From: Halothiobacillaceae bacterium
Lineage (GTDB): Bacteria > Pseudomonadota > Gammaproteobacteria > Halothiobacillales > Halothiobacillaceae
Length of the DNA: 64,000 nucleotides
Assembly (NCBI GenBank): GCA_028696185.1
Contig: JAQVHL010000001.1
Span: forward strand, 1-64,000
Direction: 5' to 3'
In this document: positions 27,046 through 35,302 of the stretch, piece after piece
Position numbering within the stretch: position 1 is the stretch's first letter
How the letters are laid out: every line of letters begins with the position of its first letter
The notes under the pieces: model-generated
What the model saw: only the letters and a program-made list of their open reading frames with translations
Databases searched by the model: none
What the model was told of the DNA's origin: nothing
Translations under genes and position numbers: made by a program

Positions 27046-27813
27046 TTGGAGCTGTTGCTTGACCCGCAGGTCTGGATGGCCTTCCTGACCCTGACGGCCC
27101 TGGAAATCGTGCTTGGCATCGACAACATCATCGTCATCGCCATTCTGGTGAGCAGGCTGCCGGAGGCGCAGCGGCAGATGGGGCGTCTGCTCGGTCTGGG
27201 CTTTGCCATGCTGACACGCATCGGCCTGCTGTTTTCGCTGGTCTGGCTGATGGGGCTGACCTCGACCCTGTTTACCGTGATGGGCGAGGAAATTTCCGGG
27301 CGCGACCTGATCCTGATCTTTGGCGGCCTGTTCTTGATCTACAAGAGCACATCCGAGGTGCATTCGGCGCTGGAAAACGGCGCGGAAGACGAGGGGGGGA
27401 TTCCCGGCGGGATGAAAAAAGTGGCGCTGTGGACCGTGGTGCTGCAGATCGCCATTATCGACATTGTGTTTTCGCTGGATTCGGTCATTACCGCCGTGGG
27501 GCTGGTGCAGCAGCTGCCGGTCATGGTGGCGGCTATTGTGGTTGCCGTGCTGGTGATGATGTGGGCGGCGAAGCCGATCAGCGACTTCGTTGACGAGCAT
27601 CCGACCATCAAGATGCTGGCCCTGAGCTTCCTGGTGCTGATCGGGGTGTTCCTGATCGCCGAGGGCCTGGATATGCACATTCCGAAGGGCTACATCTACT
27701 TCGCGATGGCCTTCTCGGTTGTGGTGGAAATGCTCAATATCCGTCTGCGCAAGCGTCGCGCGGCGCCGGTCAAGCTGCATGGGCCGCAGGCGCCGACGGA
27801 GGAAAACGCCTGA
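27046..27813 (+). CDS. TerC family integral membrane protein
   Basis: Predicted 255-residue inner-membrane protein of the TerC/Alx family, linked to manganese export, metal loading of secreted proteins or tellurite resistance. I chose the TTG at 27046, preceded by TTGGAG seven bases away; it gives the family-typical start (ELLLDPQVWMAFLTLTALEIVLGIDN). About seven transmembrane segments are visible. The two acidic membrane motifs LGIDNIIV and FSLDSVITAVG are present. It is divergent from the lipoprotein gene and followed by a strong terminator, so probably a single-gene unit. Confidence 0.9.
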   Translation: MELLLDPQVWMAFLTLTALEIVLGIDNIIVIAILVSRLPEAQRQMGRLLGLGFAMLTRIGLLFSLVWLMGLTSTLFTVMGEEISGRDLILIFGGLFLIYKSTSEVHSALENGAEDEGGIPGGMKKVALWTVVLQIAIIDIVFSLDSVITAVGLVQQLPVMVAAIVVAVLVMMWAAKPISDFVDEHPTIKMLALSFLVLIGVFLIAEGLDMHIPKGYIYFAMAFSVVVEMLNIRLRKRRAAPVKLHGPQAPTEENA

Positions 27814-27839
27814 GAGTTTCTGGCAGAGCGTCAATGATG

Positions 27840-27865
27840 AAAAAAGGGCCGTAAGGCCCTTTTTT
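27840..27865 (+). terminator. intrinsic terminator after terC (bidirectional form)
   Basis: A perfect 11-bp stem with arms AAAAAAGGGCC (27840-27850) and GGCCCTTTTTT (27855-27865) around the loop GTAA. The T run on one side and A run on the other let it stop terC on the plus strand and the small gene at 27909-28097 on the minus strand. Confidence 0.9.
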
Positions 27866-27908
27866 CATGTGTTTCCTGTGTGCGTATCGTGCTTGCTGAA
27901 TCGGAGGG

Positions 27909-28097
27909 TCAGGAGGCGTCGCCCTCGTCGTCACCTTTCTTCCTGGGGTTCAGCCAGCGCCAGATGAGAAAGCCCAGGCCCCACAGACCCGCGACCAGGA
28001 CACCGCCAAAGGCGTCGCTGGCCATGGTGACGACGAGGATGCTGGCGGTGATGAGGGTCACCAGGATGAGTTCAAAGGTCTGGCGTTGCATGCGCAT
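27909..28097 (-). CDS. small membrane protein of unknown function
   Basis: Predicted 62-residue protein from the ATG at 28097 (a second Met two codons later is also possible; the frame extends upstream to 28175 without signs of coding). It has two hydrophobic segments, about 11-29 (LILVTLITASILVVTMAS) and 33-49 (GGVLVAGLWGLGFLIWRWL), and a charged cytoplasmic-type tail (NPRKKGDDEGDAS). I do not recognise the family. It converges on terC over the shared terminator and is divergent from the RND adaptor gene. Confidence 0.55.
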   Translation of the reverse strand: MRMQRQTFELILVTLITASILVVTMASDAFGGVLVAGLWGLGFLIWRWLNPRKKGDDEGDAS

Positions 28098-28234
28098 GAG
28101 GGCGGCTTTCTTTGCAAAGGAGTAGAGGCGGCAGTTTATCAGAGTGGCAAACCGGGGCTTGTCAGGGAAAATCATTGCAGGCTAATGAATCGCATGTTAC
28201 CAATGTGGGGTTTGACTTCGCGGAGCGGTGGGCA

Positions 28235-29332
28235 ATGGGTGTGCGGCAGGGCTTGGGCTGGACAGGGGCATTACTGTGTGCGGGCGGTTTTCTGCTCGCG
28301 GGGTGCAAGTCCAAGGCGCCCGAGACGACCGAGGCCGGGCCTCCCGTGGTGGCGGTTGCCACGGTGGTGCAGGGCGCGCAGAGCCTGACCTCACTGACCG
28401 GTGTGGTTAAGGCGCGTCATGAGGCCGAGTTGGGCTTTCGCGTGGCGGGCAAGATTCTGAACCGCGCGGTGGATGTCGGTCAGCGCGTCGAGGCGGGGGA
28501 GGTGCTGCTGCGTCTGGATGAGGCCGATGCGCGCCTGGCGCTGGCGGCGCTCGATGCGGAGGTCAATGCGGCCAGCGCCGAGGCCGAGCGTGCGCAGGCC
28601 GAGGCCCGGCGTATGGAAAACCTGGTGCGCGAGCATCAGGTCAGTCACAGCGAGCATGAACGCGCCCGCGCCGCTTATCAGGCTGCCGAAGCGCAGTGGC
28701 GTGCGGCACAGGCGCGACGCCGTCAGGCAGCGAACGCACTGGGCTATGCCGTGCTGGTCGCGGATGCGCCGGGCGTGGTGACAGCGGTGTCTGGCGAGGC
28801 CGGGCAGGTGGTGCAGGCCGGTCAGCCGGTGGTCACACTGACCTACGCGGGGGGGCGTGAGGTCGAAGTGCATGTACCGGAGTCCCTGCTTGCCCGTCTG
28901 CCCGAACAGGCCGTGGCGCGCGGTTACCCGGCGGGCGCGGCGTCGGCGGCGCAGCGGCGACTGCTCTCCGACCGCGCCGATTCGCTCACTCGCACCTACA
29001 TGGCGCGCTACACCCTGGAAGGCGCGCTGGCCGAGGCCCCGTTGGGCGCTACGGTCACCCTGGATTTCCCGCTCGCGCAGCCGCGTTTGCGCGTGCCGCT
29101 CACGGCATTGTTCGAAGCCGGTCGGGGGGCGGGCGTGTGGTCGGTGGATGCGGAAGATCGCGTGCACTGGCAAGCCGTGCGGGTGCTGCATATCGATGAG
29201 GAAACGGCACAGATCGAAACCACGCTGCCGGTTGGCGCGCGTATCGTCGCGCTGGGGGTGAACCGCCTGCAGGAAGGGCAGGTGGTTCGGCCGCGTCCGC
29301 TGGCCGGCATGGACCGGGAAGGCGGGGCATGA
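28235..29332 (+). CDS. RND efflux periplasmic adaptor, lipoprotein type
   Basis: Predicted 365-residue membrane-fusion lipoprotein. I chose the ATG at 28235 because it opens a signal peptide ending in the lipobox LLAGC; the frame is open about 40 codons upstream with no signal. Order: lipoyl half (HEAELGFRVAGKILNRAVDVGQRVEAGEVLLRLD, about 65-98), coiled-coil hairpin (about 100-165), second lipoyl half (VVTAVSGEAGQVVQAGQPVVTL), then beta-barrel and membrane-proximal domains. It overlaps the pump gene by ATGA at 29329-29332. No outer-membrane factor is encoded alongside, so a TolC from elsewhere is presumably used. Confidence 0.9.
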   Translation: MGVRQGLGWTGALLCAGGFLLAGCKSKAPETTEAGPPVVAVATVVQGAQSLTSLTGVVKARHEAELGFRVAGKILNRAVDVGQRVEAGEVLLRLDEADARLALAALDAEVNAASAEAERAQAEARRMENLVREHQVSHSEHERARAAYQAAEAQWRAAQARRRQAANALGYAVLVADAPGVVTAVSGEAGQVVQAGQPVVTLTYAGGREVEVHVPESLLARLPEQAVARGYPAGAASAAQRRLLSDRADSLTRTYMARYTLEGALAEAPLGATVTLDFPLAQPRLRVPLTALFEAGRGAGVWSVDAEDRVHWQAVRVLHIDEETAQIETTLPVGARIVALGVNRLQEGQVVRPRPLAGMDREGGA

Positions 29333-32300
29333 TGCGTTTCAATCTGTCTGCCTGGGCGGTGCGCGAGCGCGCCGTCATCCTATATTTCCTGCTCATGGCC
29401 GCGCTGGGAGGGCTGTATGCCTTCTCGCAGTTAGGACGGGCCGAGGATCCGAGTTTTACCGTCAAGGTGATGACCGCGTCGGCAATCTGGCCGGGCGCGA
29501 CGGCCCGGCAGATGCAGGAGCAGGTGGCAGACCGGCTGGAAAAGCGTCTGCAGGAAATCCGCTATTTCGACAAGGTCATTACTACCGCGCGACCGGGACG
29601 GGTTGATCTTCTGATCGAGTTTGCCCAGGAAGCCTCCTCCGGCGAGATCGATGATTTGTTCTACGAGGTGCGCAAGCGCCTGGGGGAGGAGGCTGCGCGC
29701 CTGCCGGAGGGCGTGCAGGGGCCGTTCTTCAACGATGATTTCTCCGATGTGTATTTCACGCTGTATGCCCTGTCGGCGCCGGGCCTGCCGCCGCGTCTGC
29801 TGGCGCGCGAGGCCGAGCGGGTGCGCGATGCCCTGTTGCGTGTGGAGGGGGTCCAGAAGGCGAACATCGTAGGCGAGTTGCCCTCGCGTATTTATATCGA
29901 GCTGTCCTCGGAGCGTCTGTCCACCCTGGGCATTTCCGCCGAGCAGGTGTTCGACGCCCTGGCGAAACAGAACGCACTGGCGCCAGGTGGACTGGTCGAG
30001 GCGCAGGGGCCGCGTGTCTACCTGCGTCTTCCGGGGGATTTCGACAGCCTGGACGTGATTCGTGCCGTGCCAATCAGCGTGGGGGGGCGGCAGCTGCGCT
30101 TGAGTGATCTGGGAGAGGTGCGGCGTGGTTATGAAGATCCGCCCAGCTTCATCGTGCGCAACCGGGGGGAGCCGGCGGTGCTGGTGGGCGTGGTCATGCG
30201 CAGCGGGCAGAACGGGTTGGAGCTGGGCAAACGCCTGAGTGTCTTCGAAGCCGAAGCGAATGCCGGCCTGCCGCTGGGTATGCGTTTGTCCAAGATCACC
30301 GATCAGGCGGATGCCATTCGCAGTGCGATCGAAACCTTCGAGGGCAAGTTTGTCGTCGCCCTGGTGGTGGTGGCGGCCGTGGGATTTGTCGCGCTGGGGC
30401 TGCGCGCCGGGGCCGTGGTGGCCCTGGCGGTGCCCCTGACGCTGGGTATCACCTTCCTCATCATGCTGATGACGGGCAAGAACCTTGACCGCATCACGCT
30501 GGGGGCGCTGATTCTTGCCCTGGGCCTGTTGGTGGACGATGCCATCATCGCCATCGAGATGATGCTGGTGAAGATGGAAGAAGGCATGGACCGCATTCAC
30601 GCGGCCGCCTATGCCTGGCAGGTTACGGCGGCGCCCATGCTGGTCGGAACCCTGCTGACCGCCATCGGTTTCGTGCCCATCGGTTTTGCCCGTTCCAATG
30701 TGGGCGAGTACGCGGGCAATATTTTCTGGGTGCTGGCGGTGGCGCTGTGCGTTTCCTGGTTCGTTGCCCTGGTTTTCTCACCCTATCTGGGGGTGAAGTT
30801 TCTGCCTCAAGTGCAGGTCAGGTCGGCCGCGCATGGCGGGGGGTACAATACCCGCATCTACCGTGCCCTGCGGCGGATGGTGGTGTTCTGCGTGCATCAC
30901 CGCTATCTGGTGGTGGCGCTGACCTTCGGGCTGCTTGTCGTATCCGCGATGGGCATGAAGCTCAAGGTGGAGCAGCAGTTCTTTCCGTCCTCCGACCGTC
31001 CCGAGCTTCTGATCGACATCCGTCTGCCGGAAGGCAGTGCCATTGAGGCGACGCGCCGGGTGGCCGAGCGTGTGGAGCAGGCGGTGATGGCCCTGCCGGA
31101 AACGCGCCAGGTGCATGTCTATGTCGGGCAGGGGGCGCCGCGTTTTTTCCTGGCGCTCAATCCGGAGCTGCCCAACCCGGCCTTCGCCAAGGTCATCGCC
31201 ATCGCGGCGGATGCTCACGGCCGTGATGTGCTGAAGGCCCGCCTGCAGGCGCTCATCGACGAAGGACAGTTCCCCGAGGCGCGGGTGCGCGTGCATCTGT
31301 TGCTGTACGGCCCGCCGGTCGAATGGCCGGTTTCCTTCCGTGTGGTGGGGGATGATCCCTTGACCTTGCGCCGCATTGCCGGCGAGGTGCGCGAGATCAT
31401 GGCCGCTCACCCGAATATCCATGACCCGAATCTGGAATGGAACGAGCGGGTTCCGGTGCTGCGTTTCAACGTGGATCTGGATCGTCTGAGCCAGTTGGGC
31501 TTTACCCCGGCGTCGGTGTCCCGTCAGTTGCAGTTCCTGCTGGGTGGGGTGGAGGTGACCCAGGTGCGTGAAGATATTCGCACGGTGCAGCTCATTGCCC
31601 GCGCGCCGCAGGAGGAGCGACTGGCTCTGGGTGAGCTGGATAACCGCGTGGTGCGCAACGCCACCGGGCAGAACGTGCCGCTCTCGCAGCTGGGGCAATG
31701 GGTGGTCGACTACGAAGAGCCCGTGCTCAAACGGCGCAATCGTGAGCAGTATCTGGCGGTAAATGCGGAAATCACGGGCAAGGCCCAGCCCCCGGATGTC
31801 ACCTTCGCGCTGTGGCCGAAATTGCAGCAGATCCAGCTGCCCGCCGGTTACCGCATCGATATCGGCGGTTCGGTCGAGGAGTCGGCCAAGGCGCAGGATT
31901 CGATCAATCGCAACATGCCCATCATGGTGCTGCTGATGCTGACGCTCATCATGTTGTATGTGCGCTCGTTTCCGCCGTTGTTCATGGTGTTGTTCACCGC
32001 CCCCCTGGGGTTGATCGGTGCGGTCGGGGCGCTGCTGTTGTTCCAGCAGCCTTTCGGATTTGTCGCCTTGCTGGGGCTGATCGGTCTGGGGGGAATCCTG
32101 ATGCGCAACACGCTGATCCTGGTCGGGCAGTTCCAGGAGAACCTTCATCACGGCATGACGGCCTATCAGGCCATTGTCGAGGCGACCTTGCGTCGCGCCC
32201 GTCCGGTGGTGCTGACCGCGCTGGCCGCGATCATGGCCTTCATCCCCCTGACGCAGTCCACGTTCTGGGGGCCGCTGGCCTATGTGTTGATTGGCGGGGT

Positions 32301-32385
32301 GAGCAGCGGCACCCTGGTCACGCTGTTGTTCCTGCCGGCCATGGTGGCGCTGGGGTACCGTATTCCCCGTCACGCGGGGGGGTGA
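29329..32385 (+). CDS. RND multidrug efflux permease (AcrB superfamily)
   Basis: Predicted 1018-residue inner-membrane proton-driven pump, usual length for the family. TM1 lies at about 12-32. TM4 carries the paired acidic residues in ALGLLVDDAIIAIEMM, as in AcrB-type hydrophobic-drug pumps and unlike the single-Asp metal pump at 3989-7063. Periplasmic porter and docking regions occupy about 40-330 and 550-860, and the C-terminal helices include FVALLGLIGLGGILMRNTLILVGQ. Forms a two-gene unit with the adaptor. Substrates cannot be deduced. Confidence 0.92.
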   Translation: MMRFNLSAWAVRERAVILYFLLMAALGGLYAFSQLGRAEDPSFTVKVMTASAIWPGATARQMQEQVADRLEKRLQEIRYFDKVITTARPGRVDLLIEFAQEASSGEIDDLFYEVRKRLGEEAARLPEGVQGPFFNDDFSDVYFTLYALSAPGLPPRLLAREAERVRDALLRVEGVQKANIVGELPSRIYIELSSERLSTLGISAEQVFDALAKQNALAPGGLVEAQGPRVYLRLPGDFDSLDVIRAVPISVGGRQLRLSDLGEVRRGYEDPPSFIVRNRGEPAVLVGVVMRSGQNGLELGKRLSVFEAEANAGLPLGMRLSKITDQADAIRSAIETFEGKFVVALVVVAAVGFVALGLRAGAVVALAVPLTLGITFLIMLMTGKNLDRITLGALILALGLLVDDAIIAIEMMLVKMEEGMDRIHAAAYAWQVTAAPMLVGTLLTAIGFVPIGFARSNVGEYAGNIFWVLAVALCVSWFVALVFSPYLGVKFLPQVQVRSAAHGGGYNTRIYRALRRMVVFCVHHRYLVVALTFGLLVVSAMGMKLKVEQQFFPSSDRPELLIDIRLPEGSAIEATRRVAERVEQAVMALPETRQVHVYVGQGAPRFFLALNPELPNPAFAKVIAIAADAHGRDVLKARLQALIDEGQFPEARVRVHLLLYGPPVEWPVSFRVVGDDPLTLRRIAGEVREIMAAHPNIHDPNLEWNERVPVLRFNVDLDRLSQLGFTPASVSRQLQFLLGGVEVTQVREDIRTVQLIARAPQEERLALGELDNRVVRNATGQNVPLSQLGQWVVDYEEPVLKRRNREQYLAVNAEITGKAQPPDVTFALWPKLQQIQLPAGYRIDIGGSVEESAKAQDSINRNMPIMVLLMLTLIMLYVRSFPPLFMVLFTAPLGLIGAVGALLLFQQPFGFVALLGLIGLGGILMRNTLILVGQFQENLHHGMTAYQAIVEATLRRARPVVLTALAAIMAFIPLTQSTFWGPLAYVLIGGVSSGTLVTLLFLPAMVALGYRIPRHAGG

Positions 32386-32407
32386 GGCGTCGGCAGGGCG
32401 GGCCTGG

Positions 32408-33307
32408 TCAGAGGATGGTGGGCTCGCTGCCCAACAGGCGGCGGGCTTCTTCGATCAGCTCGGGCAGGGCTGCCTCATCGAGTTTCAGGCGGGCAAGACA
32501 CAGCTCCCCCAGCTTTTCCCATTCGAAGTTCTTGCTCAGGCCACTGATCTGCTGCCAGAGGTATTCGGCCAGCTGGGCGATTGCGATCAACTCGGGTTCG
32601 CCATTGCGCAGCGGGCTCCTGGCGGTCAGGGCAGCGCGGGCGTGATGGTGGCGTATGGCCAGGGAGATTTTTTCCGGAAGCCACCAGCCTTCGCTCAAGA
32701 GGCTTCCGGCAACCGCGTGATTGGTCGGAAACTCGTCTTCCTCCACATCGGTGAAGGGCCGGTCGCGGGTTTCGTTGGCACGGGTCAGTGTGGCCGCGTA
32801 GTAAGGGTAACGCACCAGCAGGATCGGAATGCCGCAATCGCGGAACAGGCCGAAGGTGAAGGCTTCGTCCGGCTTGCAACCGACGCTGCGCCCCAGGCGT
32901 TCGGCCAGCCAGGCGGACAGGCGTGCAACATGAGCCGAGGTGTCCCAGAAGCGCTCCATCTGCAGCCCCGGCGGCAGCAGTCGCTTGAGCTGCAGGGCCG
33001 CAATGGCGCTGGCAATGGTCGATAGTCCCAGCCAGTTGATGGCGTCCTGCACGCTATGTACTGGCTGGCGGCGGCGGTAGAGTGCCGAGTTGGCCAGAAG
33101 CAGCAGGCTTGCGCTCAGGGCGACATCGGAGCCGATCTGTGCCGCCAGCATTTTCATGTCCGGCGCCTCCTTGCGCATCTCGCTGGCGATGCTTTGCAGG
33201 ATTCGCGGGCAGGGCGGAATGTCGTTCACGCGCAGTGCGTCCGCCAGCTTTAAGTCGCTGACCAGATCTTCCTGAGCCGTGGGCGATGAGTGCGGGTTTT
33301 CGGTCAT
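32408..33307 (-). CDS. HDOD domain signalling protein
   Basis: Predicted 299-residue cytoplasmic protein with an HDOD domain at about 20-220, a catalytically degenerate relative of HD phosphohydrolases. The fold signature is seen in IPPCPRILQSIASEM, LAAQIGSDVALSASLLLLANSALYRR and VHSVQDAINWLGLSTIASAIA. Where HD enzymes have a His-Asp pair this protein reads GLFRDCGIP. HDOD proteins act in bacterial signalling, often tied to c-di-GMP or motility control; the partner is unknown here. Convergent with the RND pump gene 22 bases away, and just downstream of tRNA-Leu on the same strand. Confidence 0.88.
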   Translation of the reverse strand: MTENPHSSPTAQEDLVSDLKLADALRVNDIPPCPRILQSIASEMRKEAPDMKMLAAQIGSDVALSASLLLLANSALYRRRQPVHSVQDAINWLGLSTIASAIAALQLKRLLPPGLQMERFWDTSAHVARLSAWLAERLGRSVGCKPDEAFTFGLFRDCGIPILLVRYPYYAATLTRANETRDRPFTDVEEDEFPTNHAVAGSLLSEGWWLPEKISLAIRHHHARAALTARSPLRNGEPELIAIAQLAEYLWQQISGLSKNFEWEKLGELCLARLKLDEAALPELIEEARRLLGSEPTIL

Positions 33308-33420
33308 GCTGGTTGTCTGGCCTGTGCCTGGCGTCCCGTCAGGGGCGCGTCAAAAGGGCGTCGATGAGTCATTTTGCGCAAAGGACAGCCCGACTGGCAA
33401 CAGAAGAAAGTAAGGAAGGA

Positions 33421-33507
33421 TGGTGCCGAGGGTCGGAGTCGAACCGACACGCTGTTTCCAGCGGCAGATTTTGAGTCTGCTGCGTCTACCAATTTCGCCA
33501 CCCCGGC
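33421..33507 (-). tRNA. tRNA-Leu (anticodon CAA)
   Basis: Read on the minus strand, an 87-base cloverleaf starts GCCGGGG and ends with CCTCGGC, discriminator A and an encoded CCA (33423-33421). The acceptor stem has one G-T pair. The anticodon stem is GCAGA/TCTGC with loop CTCAAAA, giving anticodon CAA for UUG codons. A long variable arm (CCGCTGGAAACAGCG) marks a class II tRNA, and GGTTCGACTCC is the T-loop region. Confidence 0.97.
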
Positions 33508-33520
33508 ATGGGGGACACAA

Positions 33521-33548
33521 ATAGTAGCCGAATATGTTACAAAGGCAA
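33521..33548 (-). promoter_or_regulatory. promoter of tRNA-Leu
   Basis: On the minus strand TTGCCT (33548-33543) is followed after 16 bases by TACTAT (33526-33521), placing initiation about seven bases before the mature 5' end at 33507. The discriminator region is rich in G and C, as expected for stringently controlled stable-RNA promoters. Confidence 0.6.
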
Positions 33549-33579
33549 GCTTGTCTTTGTTCCAGTCGATGGGCTGTGC

Positions 33580-33912
33580 ATGCTCACCACGAAAACCCTT
33601 TTCATTTTGTTGTTCATGGCGCTGCTTGCGGTGTTCTGGTGGCGTCAGGCCCAGGCGCGTGAGCGGGCGGTGCGCCTGGCGGAAGTCTCCTGTGAGCGGG
33701 CGGGATTGCAATTGCTCGATCAGTCGGTGGGATTGAAACGGCTGCGCCCCGTGCGTCAGGGGGGGCGTCTGGTCCTTGAGCGCGTCTATGGCTTCGAGTT
33801 CAGCCGCAATGGCGCGGATCGCTGGCAGGGCGCGTTGATTCTTCGTGGCGCGGTCCTGAGCTCGGTGGAACTCGATCTTGTCCAACCCCTGCAACCCCGG
33901 AGCCCCGTATGA
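33580..33912 (+). CDS. DUF3301 membrane-anchored protein
   Basis: Predicted 110-residue protein with one N-terminal transmembrane helix (about 6-22, [16 protein letters not shown]) and a small cytoplasmic or periplasmic domain. The stretch [32 protein letters not shown] followed by [22 protein letters not shown] is typical of DUF3301, a family of unknown function in proteobacteria. The ATG at 33580 is chosen because upstream in-frame codons run back into the tRNA region. It overlaps purT by ATGA (33909-33912), so the two are translationally coupled, though no functional link is known. Confidence 0.8.
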   Translation: MLTTKTLFILLFMALLAVFWWRQAQARERAVRLAEVSCERAGLQLLDQSVGLKRLRPVRQGGRLVLERVYGFEFSRNGADRWQGALILRGAVLSSVELDLVQPLQPRSPV

Positions 33913-35117
33913 CGACTGAATACACGAACCGTGATGACGTGCTGGGAACGGCGCTTTGTCCTGGCGCCACACGGCTTCTGTTGCTGGGCGCCGGTGAGTT
34001 GGGTAAGGAAGTGCTCATAGAGGCCCAGCGCCTGGGGGTGGAAACCATCGCCGTGGATCGTTATCCCGGTGCGCCTGCCATGCAGGTGGCGCACCGCTCG
34101 CACGTGATCGACATGCTCGATGGTGCGGCCCTGCGCCGGGTGGTCGAGCAGGAGCGTCCGCATCTGATCGTTCCTGAGATTGAGGCTATCGCCACCGAAA
34201 CCCTGCTTGCCCTGGAGGCCGAAGGCTGGCGGGTCGTGCCCACCGCGCGTGCCGCGCGTCTGACCATGGACCGTGAAGGCATCCGGCGTCTTGCGGCGGA
34301 AACGCTGGGCTTGCGTACGTCCGCCTACCGTTTCGCGGGCAATGAGACGGAATATCGTGCCGCCGTGGAGGCGCTGGGGCTGCCCTGCGTGGTCAAGCCG
34401 GTCATGAGTTCTTCGGGTAAGGGGCAGTCGCTGCTGCGCCGTGCCGAAGACATCGATGCCGCCTGGGTCTGCGCGCAGCATGGAGGGCGGGCCGGGGCCG
34501 GGCGGGTTATCGTCGAGGGCTTTGTTGATTTCGACTATGAAATCACCTTGCTCACAGTGCGTCATCGCGACGGGGTGAGTTTTTGTCCGCCCATCGGGCA
34601 TCTGCAGGTCGACGGGGATTACCGCGAGAGCTGGCAGCCCCAGCCGATGAGTGCGGCGGCGCTGGAGGACGCCCGGCGTATGGCGGGTGAGATTACGGCG
34701 GCCCTGGGTGGCTGGGGGCTGTTCGGGGTCGAGCTGTTTGTCAAAGGCGATACGGTGTGGTTCAGCGAGGTGTCGCCCCGTCCGCACGATACGGGGCTGG
34801 TGACGCTCATTTCCCAGGATTTGTCGGAGTTCGCCTTGCATGTGCGCGCCATTCTGGGCTTGCCGGTTCCGGGCGTTGAGTGGCTGGGGCCGAGTGCTTC
34901 CTGCGCCCTGCTGGGGCAGGGGCAGTCGACCAATCCGCTTTTTTCCGGCCTGGGGGCTGCCCTGGCTCAACCCCTGACCCAGCTGCGCCTGTTCGGCAAG
35001 CCGGAGGTGCGCGGCGAGCGTCGTCTGGGTGTGGCCCTGGCGCGTGCGGAGGACGTGGAAACGGCACGAACCAAGGCGCGTGAGGTGGTGGCAGCGGTGT
35101 GTGTGCACTTGGGATGA
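33909..35117 (+). CDS. purT: formate-dependent phosphoribosylglycinamide formyltransferase
   Basis: Predicted 402-residue ATP-grasp enzyme (E. coli PurT 392) that makes formyl-GAR from GAR, formate and ATP in purine biosynthesis. The N-terminal domain has [29 protein letters not shown] and [12 protein letters not shown]. The ATP-grasp core shows [15 protein letters not shown] (about 158-172), the Glu-rich [25 protein letters not shown] and a C-terminal substrate-binding part (ALGLP-like ILGLPVPG). No frameshift or missing motif is seen. A 185-base gap follows before the diguanylate cyclase gene. Confidence 0.95.
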   Translation: MTTEYTNRDDVLGTALCPGATRLLLLGAGELGKEVLIEAQRLGVETIAVDRYPGAPAMQVAHRSHVIDMLDGAALRRVVEQERPHLIVPEIEAIATETLLALEAEGWRVVPTARAARLTMDREGIRRLAAETLGLRTSAYRFAGNETEYRAAVEALGLPCVVKPVMSSSGKGQSLLRRAEDIDAAWVCAQHGGRAGAGRVIVEGFVDFDYEITLLTVRHRDGVSFCPPIGHLQVDGDYRESWQPQPMSAAALEDARRMAGEITAALGGWGLFGVELFVKGDTVWFSEVSPRPHDTGLVTLISQDLSEFALHVRAILGLPVPGVEWLGPSASCALLGQGQSTNPLFSGLGAALAQPLTQLRLFGKPEVRGERRLGVALARAEDVETARTKAREVVAAVCVHLG

Positions 35118-35302
35118 TTTGTGCCGATTTTTCGTATTTTGCCGGGATAAAATCCTTTTGGTTGTGAGAAAGGCCTGCTTGTCGCTAGTGTAGGCGACTG
35201 AGTCGGCGAGTGTTCCTGCCCCTTTGGCTGGGCTGGCGCTCGTGGTCCAGGCGGGCCTTGTGTCATGGAAGGATGTGAGCGGTATTCAAAGGGAAGCGTG
35301 CA

